This document shows positions 25,578 through 37,247 of a stretch of DNA of 64,000 nucleotides, piece by piece; position 1 is the first letter of the stretch; each line of letters opens with the position of its first letter. The notes under the pieces are model-generated. The model saw only the letters and a list, made by a program, of their open reading frames with translations, did not search any database and was not told the origin of the DNA. Made by a program: the position numbers and the translations under genes. Location of the stretch: NCBI GenBank assembly GCA_949825025.1, contig OX463786.1, positions 17,927,911 to 17,991,910 of the forward strand, in the 5' to 3' direction. This DNA is from Siphlonurus alternatus (lineage: Eukaryota; Arthropoda; Insecta; Ephemeroptera; Siphlonuridae).

Positions 25578-26091
25578 CTCACCTTAGCGAATATGGGTAC
25601 CAGTATCCCTCCATTATCCTTACCCATTACCCCGCCTCGAGCTCCAAACTCATAGGGGTGTATCCTTTAAAAAAAAGAAAATCTCCCACGCAGATTCCAT
25701 TCATATTTTATAAACAAGTTAACCTTCTTGATTTGTATTATAACTAAAAATAACGTGACATATTCCTCCCCTGAGTCACATACGCGGATAGACGAAAAGA
25801 CCTCGGTCTGGATTCCTTCGTTTTTCTTACAATTCATAAAAAAAACTACTCTGTATGTAAATTCCTATGAACAACGATATTTTTATTATTGCATGTTATT
25901 GTAGCTTGGTGACATAACGTGGTAGTGAGTCATAATTATTAATATACTGCGTGAAAGGAAATGCTTACTGCATGCTGATAGGTTTTAATAAAGATTAAAA
26001 AATTAAATATATACATAGATAGATATATAGATAGATGAATAAACCTGTATTACACAATACAATTTTTTCTTACAAGAAAATCTCATATCAA
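25578..26091 (+). repeat. Long direct repeat flanking the LTR complex, right copy
   Basis: Second copy of 20212-20723, ending CTCATATCAATACAAAC. The flanks outside the two copies differ. Confidence 0.9.
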
Positions 26092-27070
26092 TACAAACAA
26101 TACAAACAAATGGAGGAAAAATTGTAAGCAAAATTATGTCTTGTAATACCGACTTAAATAAATTAAAACAAATTAGATGATTTTGTTATATAGTAATCTT
26201 GATTTCAATAAAAATAAAATATTGATTATAATTATATTAATATTATTTTAATTAATATTTAATTATTTAAATTGGTTAGTTAATTTGGCTTTTAGTGTAT
26301 TCTTTGATAACTGATATTGTATTGAACCTTATGGTAAATTTAGGAGTTGATGATGGCAATATACTGTCTATACTCTATACTGACCTTCTTTTCTGAGGTT
26401 TCTACGTTTCCTTACTTTAATTAGGCAAATACTGGGAATTTTGATACTTTACCCGTCTTCGCATTATTTATTTTATTGTGTAAGTTGAATATACTGAACA
26501 TAATTGACTTGGGTGACATAAATAAGAGTCAAAGTTGTAAATGTCACCAACATAAATATTTTAGTGCTTCTCGTGACAGTATTTGAAAATCAAACAAAAG
26601 TTGATGCCAATTTTCTATCAGATCTGAAAGGAGATACAAACCCGGATGTAAAATCAGCTGTTATTGAGATGCACCTCACATCTTCAAGTTTATTGCCTGG
26701 CTGGGACAATGAGTGACGTCACAGGCGTTGCATCAGCACACTCGCCCCCAGGTGTGGAACGTACCGACAGGAAAAATGCGTCTTCGAGGTGTGAAATTGT
26801 TAAATCAGATAAGGTTTTCCATGTAATGTATGTAGTTAACTAAATCAGTCATGGTCTGTGTATTTATAGCACTTTTATTGATTTATGTATTATTATATTT
26901 CAATGCAAATTTATGCAGAAGTATATATATCTTTATTTGTAAATATATTATATTTTTTTCAGATTCACTTTTAAAACATTAAAAAGAGAATGAAATTTAT
27001 TTAAAATAACAACAAATCTCTCTAATTTTGTATGTTATTATTATATATTATACGTGTTATGCTTGTATGT

Positions 27071-27434
27071 TTAAGGTAGAGATAACACGCCCAATGTTAC
27101 TAAAAATCCCATTCATGGAAATTATGAAAAAAATATAAATAAAATGTTCTCCTCTACATCCCCCATCAGTATAGCTAAAATATCAAGTGTAAAAAAACAA
27201 GCTAGTTTTCGAGTTATGAATTTTTAAAGTTCACAAATTTAACATGGAGAAATGGAGCTTCCATGTTAAATTAGTCAACTTTAAAAATTAATAATTCGAA
27301 AACTATTAGCTCGTTTTTGTATACCTGATATTTTAGCTGCTGATAGGGGATGTAAAAGAGAATATTTTAAATTTTTTTCATAATTTTTATAAATGGGATT
27401 TTTATTAACATTGGGCGTGTTATCTTTACCTTAA
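27071..27434. mobile_element. Family B palindromic element at TTAA, copy 3
   Basis: TTAAGGTAGAGATAACACGC and GCGTGTTATCTTTACCTTAA ends, flanked by TTAA on both sides. Confidence 0.9.
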
Positions 27435-28768
27435 GCTCTTTGCTTATAAAAACATATTATTTGGAGAAAGATACTGGTGCATTATTTTTTAAACAAATCT
27501 AATATGAATTATGTGAAAATTTTTAGTATATTTAATTGATATTGCAATTTTGGTTAGTTATTAGTAAAAGTTGTACTATATGATTCCCAAATCGTTCAAA
27601 TGCTAAATGATATATCAATTAATATATAATAATGCAAAATATTTTTATTTTCCCATGTAATATTATAAACAGCATTTTGTTAAATCTGTTGTAAAAATTC
27701 ATTATTTTTATTAAATTTTATTAGATCAAAGAAAGTATGTTCGTATGTAAATCTTAATTGAAATTTCTCTCATTTGCATACAATGTATTCATTTGTTTCC
27801 ACAAGGTAAATCTATTCTTCTACCGTTCCATGCAAACGCAGAAAAGACAATATTGACGGAGGTGACTGCAGAAAGACATTTCCATTTGACGAGCGATTGT
27901 TTGCATTGTTCCACCTTTGTCACCTTTTACATTTGTTACGGTTTTTTACCACATTAAGATATTGTTAGTTTGTAGTCCAGAGAATATGAATATAGTGTAA
28001 GCTTATATTTTAGCATGACAGGAATTGTTTCTATTTTCATTGATAAAATTAAACCTTTTTATAATATTATAAAGTTCTATCACTCATCTGAAATATTAAT
28101 TATATAATTTTATTAATTGTCATCTTTATAATTTAATGTAATATGTAATTTTAAAATTGTTGAATAAATTATTTATATTTGAAGAATATAATTATATTAA
28201 GGACAAGACTATTTTGTTGTCAATTTGTGTATGTAAAATAATATTAACACTAAATTGTTTGTATTAATTATTGTGTCATTGATGTGTACTTAATTATTTT
28301 TAATTAAGTTTGATCGCGTTGTGATAAAAAAATTTAAATGTGTGATTCATCGTCAAATTAAGATTATATTTTTGTTTCACAATCTACGAAAATTTTATTT
28401 CCGGGAAGTTGGTGACTCGTTTTATCTTATAAAATGAAAATACAAAATTATACTCTGTTTATTATATGCAGAGTATTCTTAAATAATTAATTAATTCAAA
28501 TAGAGAGTGCCTTTTGCTCTGTATATTATAATAATTTAATATTAAAATTTTCTTTTTTGTTGCAATTAATATGTGAACTGATTTTAATTATAAATTTAGA
28601 ATAAAAAATCAATTTTATAGAATATATTATAATTTTGTGAATGTTCACAAATGATATATAAATATTTTTTTGTATAAATTTTTTCGTAATAAAATATTGA
28701 TGGATAATTTTATTTGATATAATAAAGTATTATCAGTTCACTATTATCTACGTATCATATCCTCCTTT

Positions 28769-28773
28769 ATGTA

Positions 28774-28852
<79 letters not shown>
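28769..28852. repeat. (TA)n microsatellite
   Basis: About 84 bases of TA. Confidence 0.95.
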
Positions 28853-28860
<8 letters not shown>

Positions 28861-29112
28861 GAAATGAAATATGAATAAAAATTTAGCATAAAAGCTTAAC
28901 TAGTTTTATCACTTGTAGAATGAATTAAAAATATAAATAAATATTAATATATTATTTAATAATTTCATAATATTTATTACCACAATAAAAATATTACCGG
29001 AAATATCTGCAGTCTCATGACAATTACTGGAATTAAAGATCCTCACCTTATAAATATTTCATGGCTAAGATTTTTCCCTGCTAATAAAGCTGTCTGTCTG
29101 TGCCCCCACATC

Positions 29113-29152
29113 ATATAAGAGAGGAAGGTCCGAGAGCTTGATATTCTCAGAC
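29113..29152 (+). promoter_or_regulatory. Probable core promoter of the clip-domain protease
   Basis: An ATATAAGA box at about 29113-29120 is followed about 30 bases later by TCTCAGACA, which resembles an arthropod initiator, placing the start of transcription near 29149. The leader to the ATG at 29210 would be about 60 bases without an intron. The flanking sequence is less AT-rich than its surroundings. This rests on motif spacing only. Confidence 0.4.
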
Positions 29153-29209
29153 ATCGAGGTCGTCAGTCAGTCGAGCTAAGGACGTCGGACAGAGAGTTAC
29201 TTGAGAACC

Positions 29210-32200
29210 ATGAAGCGACTTGTGATCGTGTTAGTGGTGTGTGGAGTGATCGGATTTGCAAGTACACAAGGTAAGCGAAATTACACTTCGGGGCATCACG
29301 ATTTTTCATCCTGTTTATGCCATGGAGACGTGGTGAACCTTAATTAATTTAATGATAATTTTTGTTACCTTTTAAAATAGAATTTCTTTATATACTTTTC
29401 TTGCAGTCGCAGCAAAATATGACAGAGCTATAATTATAACGTTTATGTTTTCATAAAGTGTATATTAAAAAAAAAATTTTTTTACGGAGTTTGAAATTTA
29501 GAAGTGAATTAATATTAAATTTATTTAGCAAAAAACATTAAAGTTTTTACGAAGCCTACTATGCCTACTATATATTATTAATATTATAGGCTTTGAGTTT
29601 ATATATTAATGTATAAAAGCAAAAATTTTAGAAGTTATTGATAAAGAACTTAATCAATAAATTAATTAAATTGATTTTTACTGTCACTGATTATTATCGA
29701 TCGATTCAGTAAACGCAAAATTAATTAATATTTACGCTGTTTTCTTATAAATATGTCTTAAATATTCTTAAGTGAAATTTCATGAACTGATTGTGAGTGA
29801 TTGGTGTCAATATACGGTTCTATTTAGAAATTGAAATTTCTTTTGTTTGGGAAAGTGCAACGAATTTAATATTATACAGTGCAGTTAATTCAGTACATAT
29901 ATTTTGTCAATGCATACATTATTTGACAACAAGGCACACCGATAGTTCAAAATTATTTTCTTTTAAACTTCATGCAGCAGAAAGTACAAGATTTTTGTCA
30001 TCATCTTTCTTATATAAATTTACGACACGTATATTACCTTTAGTACTTTATTTTTAATTTAAAATACAAATATTCTCTATGTATTACACTTGAAAGTTAT
30101 TTTTTATATTATAAATTTAATTTATTACGTCTTTTTACTTTGTATGAAACAAGAAAATAATATTTTATTCCTTCTCAATATTACCAACATTTTTTTTTGC
30201 ACATAAAAACTTTAATTACATAAAAAAACTATAAGTACTTTAACCAGTTTGCAGTGGATATGCAATTACTGTCATGTTTCCTGTATTATTACAAACAATT
30301 GATGTACTGAGAGATTCTGAAGCGTTCATTTTATTTTAACTGCATTACATATCATTATATTACAACTAAGGGAAACAAGAACTGATTTTAAGTTAATTAT
30401 ATAATTGTCGCGACTTAATAATATATTCTTTAGAGAATACGGGTGATTATATATTATATAGAGCGTTTTATCTGTTTTTCTTTTTCATAGAAAGATTCAT
30501 CGTAGAAGGTTCAGTAGCTAGTATTTAGTATTTATACCTAAATTGACAAGACTATAAATGCTGTATTGTAACAATGTTTGTTACTGTATTGTATATACCA
30601 CCAGTGGTCAAAATAAAATAAAAATAATTAAATAAAGTAAAATAGAATCAGCTCATCATCAGCTATGTATTGAACTGCATGGCTACTGAACTTTCTATGA
30701 TGACTTGATGACTCCATAAAAAAAAATAATAATAATAAAGGGGTAAATTTTTAAAATAAACTAAAACGTGTCATACTGTACATTTCCCAATTGCAGCCTT
30801 ATTAATATAACCATGATCTGTGTTATTCTTATACGGAGGCATGGTAATTAACAAGGCCTCAAACGGAAATTTTCCAAGGCAACGAGTGTACAAAAGTTAA
30901 TTCTTATAATAATGTAGATGAGAGCTGCGTTTTAAAGGAATTAAAGACTATTTTCACTAAAGTTCATTATCAGTGAAACGAGATAAGAAATTAACCTTTA
31001 CGTGCGTTGGTTTTTGATCATATTTGATCCACGGGCTCCCATTGATTATTCATAAAGAAATTATTTTTGTGTGCATTTAATTAAATCAATAATATCAATA
31101 TAGTAACAAATGGAATGACTTTGGTATAATAAGAGCAGGTAACTGTGCCAGTCACCTTGAATTACATACGAAAAAGGACTTGCTTTCATCATGTGCACCT
31201 CAGTATGGTCTAAACGTTACATATGAGTGGTTTTATTATTCATCAAACAACAATGCAGAAACTTGATTTTACAAATGTTACAGCTTTTACAAAGGACAGT
31301 TAGGACACGTTGGTGCTAAATTTTAATTTCACTATTTCAATATCAAAATCTACATGTAAATATCTAATGAGTGTAATCTATATTCTGTGATATATATTTA
31401 GGGTCAAAATATGATTTTGTCACGCTAAATTATTTGACAAAAAAAAATCTGTAAAAAATAATGGAAATTGATTTCGCAAATTATGAACTCTTAAGGTCGA
31501 GCTTTTACAGACAATCAAATTTTTGTCCCCCTTTGGTTTTGAAAATGTCGCCAAATTATTTTTAATCTCTGCTGGGCTTATCAAGAACTTATTTTTAGTG
31601 TATAAAGGCTTCAAGTTACCTGATTTTGCGGTGTTCCCACCAAACCTATGTAAATATAATAATATACATAAAAAAAAAAAAAAACACTCGAAAATGCTTT
31701 TTTGGCATTCAAGAAATTTTTATGGGGGATGTTTTACGAAATGTTTTGTTACTAAGAAAAAAAAAATCTAACATGGTGACTTATGGAGAAAATTTTCGCA
31801 CTGGGGAACACTTGAAGTCTCTATTACCGATGTTACTAATTTGCTTCGTTCACAGACGGACTGGCTCGCGCCACGGACGAGGCTGGTTGTCGAGCCCCGG
31901 ACGGTCGTGCGGGCTCCTGCCTCAACCTCAAACTGTGCCCTGAGCTGCTGGCCATGCTGAGGTCTTCGAGGAGTGGCGCCAGGGAGTACCTTCAGCAAGC
32001 AGTGTGTGGGTATGAGGTGAGTAGGGGGTCGAGAGTATAACTACTGTCGGGAGTTGAAAGTGATTAGAAGTATGTGTATAATTTGGAACAATTTTTATGT
32101 AGCACGTAAAAATTAAAATATGTAGATTTGAGTTTCTTCAATAAGAACAAAGAAAAACATTTCTGGTGATAATTAAATTGTATAAAACGCATGCAGCAAA

Positions 32201-35200
32201 CTGAACCCCCGCCCATTATTTATAATTATAATTAAAGGATATAATCTGCATTAAATTATTCATTGCATATTATTTTGTAAAGAGGATCTACCTCGATCAA
32301 TTATTGCCCTTTTTTTTAATTTGAACCTTCTCTTAAAATGGTGCTAAAAAAGCAGTAAGGCCCAGTAACAAATACAGGTACCTTAGTTGAAAAATTACTT
32401 CTTCATCTCACCCTTTACACGTCTAAACCTAATCTTTGTACCTTTAAAACACATCTTATTTCAACCTCATTCAAAGTGAGACAATATTTCTAACATTTTA
32501 CGCTCAAAAAGAGGAAAAAAAGACGTAATCTCGTATTTTTTTTCCCCCTCTAAAATGGTGCAAAATAGGACAAAAGTGGAGAGCTTAAATAGCGAATAAA
32601 AGTTGAAATTTATTTAACTCAGGTTGCCTCTCGCCAATCTAAACCATGTTTATGGTCTAAACATGTTGTTGTGTCCTGCAGGGTTTCGAGCCTCGTGTCT
32701 GCTGCCCCAACTCTGAGGGGCCACGCCCCCCTGCGACCACGCCCCCTTCCGAGGGTCGCGAGGAACCCCCCGAGTTTCAGTGCGGCTACAGCAACGCCTC
32801 ACACCCCAGGGTAGTGAACGGAGTCGAGGCACAGCCAGGTACACTTGCGAGCTTGGAATTTGTCATGCAGAGTTCATGGGAAACCCTGGTTGGCTATCAT
32901 CACAGTTTTTCCTTCCATTTTTGAAAATTATTTTAACTCAAATTATTCCCTGATTTTTTTTATCTATCTTGTAGTTTAAAATGCAAGAAAAAGCTAGAAC
33001 CTAAAAAAATATGAAAATAAAAATATAATAAGAGTATTCAAATGGAGTATCGATCTCAAAATTTTTTATTACAAAAATGTTTAGAGGGTGCAAAGTTCTC
33101 TGATTTTTTTCAGATTTTTTAGAGCCCGGGAAGTATTGCTAAAAAGTTTTGCCAAGGTCAAGTTTGAACCCACGCCCCTTTTAGGTCCTTTTATGTATTA
33201 TTTAAGTGAGGCGTCAATTAAGAGGCATCACTTTCTCTGTACCTTCAATAAAATATTTTTGAAAGTAGTTCCCAGTCTCTAAAAAAATCACAGTAGCATT
33301 ACTTTGCACCCTCAATCCATTTTTGCAAATAAAAATTTTGATGTCGATACTCCATTCTACGTTTTTCTCGTTTATGTGTTTTTGTATAGTTTCGATCAGA
33401 TTCGAGTCCCTGTTAATTGTTTTTCTGCATTCTGACATCACTTTTTGTACTGTGACGTCACAACTAATACTCTCCATTGCTGACAGGCGCCTGGCCGTGG
33501 CTCGGAGCGCTCGGTTTCCGGCACCGCGACGGGCGCAGACTGAACTTCCTTTGCGGGGGCGCGCTTATCAGCAAGCGACACATCCTCACCGCGGCGCACT
33601 GCGTCAACAACCGGAGGGACCTGTGAGTATGTCTGCAAAATGAGGTTGATCTCGGCCAGGACAGTAAATTAACATGCAACGCATGTCGTATTAAAGTGAA
33701 GTATCTCCCTCCCCCCAGAAAAAAAAATCATCGTTTAATCGTGGATACACATTGATACCTTCTGAAATTTATGCTTTTAATTGTCCAATCAATCAAATCT
33801 TATCAATCGTTCCATTATATGGTTCCCTTGGCATTGGATCATTGCATTTTCGGTTCATTGACAAAAGCTGTAGCGTTCATCCTGGCTGATCGAGGTTTCC
33901 ACTTTTTCCTCAATCGCAGGCAAATGCCGGGATGAATTGCAAGGCCGTGGCCGCTCCTGTTCCGGAAGATCCCCCAAAACGCTCAAGTTAGGGTTTCGGA
34001 AGGTTTCAAAGTAATATGTAATTAATAATTAGAAGTACCCAATAGAGTTTGATTTAAAAAAAACAACCTAATAATCAAATCATTTTCAGGGAGCTAGTTC
34101 GTCTCGGCGAGCACGACCTGACTTCAGACCAGGACGGCGCGAGGGACTACAAGATTTCTCGACGTACCATGCACCCTCAGTACAGTCCCACCACCTTCCA
34201 GAATGACATCGCCATCCTGACCCTGGCCGAAGAAGTGTCGCTCTCTACCGCCGTCCTGCCCATCTGTCTGCCCAGCCAGCCTGAGATGAGGGCGATGAAC
34301 TTTGTCAGGAAACTGCCCTTCGTGGCGGGCTGGGGCGCTGTCAAATTTAGTGAGTTCAATCAATTATTAAGTCAAGCCATCAAAGTGTTATTAGCAGGGT
34401 GGGTCTGTGAGCTTCTCCTTAATTAATTAAATTAATTTTTTAACTTTTTGTTCACATTCTTTTGTAGCTTTTGCTGTACGTATTATAAAATTATTATGAT
34501 AATATATTTAAACATCTTTAAATAATTTTTTTATATATTTATTTTTTTTTGTAAAATTAGATCTTAATTAATTATTTTTTAAATATGCAATTATTTTAAA
34601 ATATATAGACAATCTGCATGGATTTGTCATTACATATTTTGATAGAAGATATCGAATTGTGTTTTGTTGAGTTTTTCCATTTTTCCATTTTTTTATTGTT
34701 ATTATTATTTTTTACTCCTTAAAAATCAAGCTGTAAATCACTGTGACGTCACAGTCATGCAAATATGTAATACTTAAGCAAGGAAAATAAAAGGATTTAC
34801 AGGACTATAACACATTGTTTTGGCAGAACGATTTTCATTGGGGTTTTAAAGGGTTAAAAAAAATATGGCAAGACCTAACTTGAGATATATTATATAAAGA
34901 AATAAAAATGTGATTCCATTGTGTTGATCGAAAACTACGAGACATGCTAAAGTAACCAACCACCCTCCTATTTTGCAGACGGTCCCTCGAGCGCGGTGCT
35001 ACAGGAGGTTCAACTGCCGGTGGTGGAGCAGGCCCGCTGTAAGGACGCGTACGCCAACTTCAAGACGACGGTCATTGACGAGAAGGTCATGTGTGCGGGA
35101 TACGTGAGCGGGGGCAAGGACGCCTGTCAGGTGAGTCACCGACAGATAGACCTCAAAGTTTTTATTGCAAAAAAGGAGGGTGCAAAATTATGCCATTCTG

Positions 35201-35817
35201 ATTTTTTTCAGATTCTTTAGAGCCCTAAAAAGTTTGGCTGAGGTCGGGTTTGAACTCACGCCCCTTTTAGCTCCTATCCTTTTATTAATAAGAGAGGCGT
35301 CTAGAGGCATTACTTTCTCTGTACTTTCAATATTTTTTTTTTAAAATAGTTTCAGGACTTAAAAAAATCTGAAAAAAAAAAATAGAAAACAAAATCAGAT
35401 TAGGATAATTTTGCAAAACCTCTATCCATTTTTTCAATAAAAATTTTTGAGGTCGAATATATATATATATATATATTATATTACCATATTATAAAATTTG
35501 AAATGGATCGAACTAGCGGGAGTAAAACTTTTACTTATACAAAGCAGTTATTCAGATTGATAACCAGTTCTCACTAGCCACGGTTATAGCGTCTATTTCC
35601 AAGACCCATGACACTGACCCACACTTTCTCACCCCCTCTCTCCCCACAGGGTGACTCCGGCGGCCCCCTGATGTGGCCCGGCGGACAGAACCAGTACTAC
35701 GTCATCGGGGTGGTGTCTTACGGCTTCAAGTGTGCGGAGGCGGGCTACCCGGGGGTGTACACTCGCGTCACTCACTTCCTGGACTGGATACAAAGTACAG
35801 TACAGGCGGACAGTTAA
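29210..35817 (+). CDS. Secreted clip-domain serine protease (trypsin-like, zymogen)
   Basis: Seven exons: 29210-29270, 31856-32016, 32682-32838, 33487-33622, 34090-34349, 34979-35130 and 35650-35817. All have GT/AG borders and compatible phases and encode about 364 residues. The order is signal peptide ([19 protein letters not shown]), a clip domain with six cysteines (GCR, SCL, LCP, VCG, VCCP), a proline-rich linker, an activation site HPR|VVNG, and a chymotrypsin-fold domain. The catalytic triad is visible as TAAHC, NDIAIL and GDSGGP. Asp six residues before the catalytic Ser (DACQGDS) predicts cleavage after Lys or Arg. Clip-domain proteases act in haemolymph cascades such as prophenoloxidase activation, Toll signalling and clotting; which one applies here cannot be told from sequence. 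Introns 3 and 6 contain copies of palindromic family A. A polyadenylation signal AATAAA lies at about 35947. Confidence 0.95.
30488..30722. repeat. Family H repeat in protease intron 1
   Basis: CATCGTAGAAGGTTCAGTAG at the left and CTACTGAACTTTCTATGATG at the right, inverted. The family recurs around TRAPPC5 and at 61990. Confidence 0.6.
31603..31832. mobile_element. Family D-type element, in protease intron 1
   Basis: AAGGCTTCAAGTTACCTGAT at the left and GAACACTTGAAGTCTCT at the right. It contains GCGGTGTTCCCACC as in family D. It ends 24 bases before protease exon 2. Confidence 0.6.
32390..32636. repeat. Family L repeat (inverted relative to 1436-1840), in protease intron 2
   Basis: TTTACACGTCTAAACCTAAT, AAAACACATCTTATTTCAAC and GACGTAATCTCGTATTTTTT are shared with the other copies. 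This copy lacks the nested element. Confidence 0.6.
33041..33356. mobile_element. Family A palindromic element, copy 3 (protease intron 3)
   Basis: AATGGAGTATCGATCTCAAA and GATGTCGATACTCCATT ends. The middle differs from copy 1: no TGACGTCA core, instead CACGCCCCTTTTAGGTCC. Confidence 0.8.
33870..33990. repeat. Family I dispersed repeat, longer copy
   Basis: TTCATCCTGGCTGATCGAGG, TTTCCACTTTTTCCTCAATC, GCAAATGCCGGGATGAATTG in order. Close to 59119-59240 in reverse. Confidence 0.6.
34715..34862. repeat. Possible diverged family G element (protease intron 5)
   Basis: CACTGTGACGTCACAGTCAT is shared with 56045-56175. The right part is poorly matched. Confidence 0.35.
35143..35456. mobile_element. 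Family A palindromic element, copy 4 (protease intron 6)
   Basis: AGACCTCAAAGTTTTTATTG near the left and TTTTTGAGGTCGAA at the right, with CACGCCCCTTTTAGCTCC in the centre as in copy 3. It starts about 12 bases after the exon 6 donor. Confidence 0.75.
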
Positions 35818-35829
35818 GAGATATTAAGG

Positions 35830-37240
35830 ACGTTTTGACAGTTTTTTAGTTGGTTTGTCGAATGTATGTTTTATTAAGAAAAAGTGGTGGCAAAATAGAA
35901 ATTGAAAAACTTTTGATTTTGAGTGTGTATATTATCTAAAAGAAACAATAAATTAGTGGAACTGATTTTTCTTTGTGCGTTATAATAATTAAAATATATT
36001 TTTTACATTTATAATTATTATAAGGAGAAAATGAAATGCAGTGATTTTCATAATATGATTATTTTTAATTATATTTTGTAATTTTGCTGATGGGAATATG
36101 TAAATAATTTTAATTAAAATTTTTAACACTTAAGTTTATATTACTGTCTAAATTTTCAACAAAATTTGATTCAATATTTAAAGAGGGTATATTCTAAAAA
36201 ATTACTTTTTACTAACGATCATCGATGTTCATATTTATGTTATAAAATTATAAAACTCCCTTTTTTTATAATATAATTTCGTTTCATGAGGCTCAATGTG
36301 TTGTACTGAAGAAATTATCGAATTTGATCAACTTATTATTTTTGTTATAAAGTCATCTCGGTTTTTATCTTTGGTTTGATGTCAAGTGACCCTCCCATTA
36401 GAATTGTATTGGAGGACAAAGGAAATGATTTGTGACGTCATATATATCAAAGATAAAATGGAGACGACTTTTCTGATGTGTTTAAATTATTTTATGTTGC
36501 TTTATTTTTAATTATGTTAATAATGCTATTTATAACTGTTTCATTTCATACATAAAATTGAAACTGAATTGACTGATTTTATAACTATAATATATTTAAT
36601 GTGTATAGAGGTGTGAGAATAAATTTATTTAAAAAATATTAAATCAAATTGTTCTTATTAAAAGTTTAATTTTTTGTAACAATTGTATAATAATATATTA
36701 TAAGTATAGAAAGAAATAAGTGCCAAAATATTAGTTTTCATTTTTTAATTAATACAATTTCATTACAAAAAATATGAAGCGAGGCTTATTTTATCCTTCC
36801 TCATCTCCAAACTGTTAATATGAGATCGAATCATGTTCTCATGAAAAACAATTATAAATATTTTAATTATTTAGCGAGCATGAAAGAAAATTTTATAAAC
36901 AGTTCTAAATTAAATTTATACATAAATTTAGTGGTTTTATTTACATTTATAATGTCTTTATATAATGTTATTAATGTTAGTTTAGAAAATTATGGATACC
37001 TTTGTTCAAGTTTCCATTATTTCAAAACCGCTTTCATTCAAAAATTCTAGTAAACTTTCTCCAAATAGTTCAAAAATTACTCACAAGTGGCAGCACACAC
37101 CACATAAAATTTAATTTTCCTATGAAGTGCTGCCATCTAGCGTGCATAAACAGTAACTACTGTTAGATCAGCTGTCAAAATTCATCGTCGACTACAAATT
37201 TTATTTATTTTGTAATTTTGATATTTTGAGGACATTTCTT
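35830..37240. other. Intergenic stretch between the protease and TRAPPC5
   Basis: AT-rich; no exon. The final 150 bases are the likely TRAPPC5 promoter. GTGCTGCCATCTAGCGTGC lies at about 37123. Confidence 0.45.
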
Positions 37241-37247
37241 CCTCAAA

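Larger units (their letters stand above)
26092..29100. other. AT-rich non-coding stretch upstream of the clip protease
   Basis: Apart from a family B element (27071-27434) and a (TA)n run (28769-28852) nothing is assigned. A GC-richer patch at 26690-26780 holds GTGACGTCACAGGCG. Confidence 0.5.

Noticed and set aside
35457..35476. Short TA run considered as a TATA box
   Set aside because: It is a microsatellite inside protease intron 6 with no start downstream.
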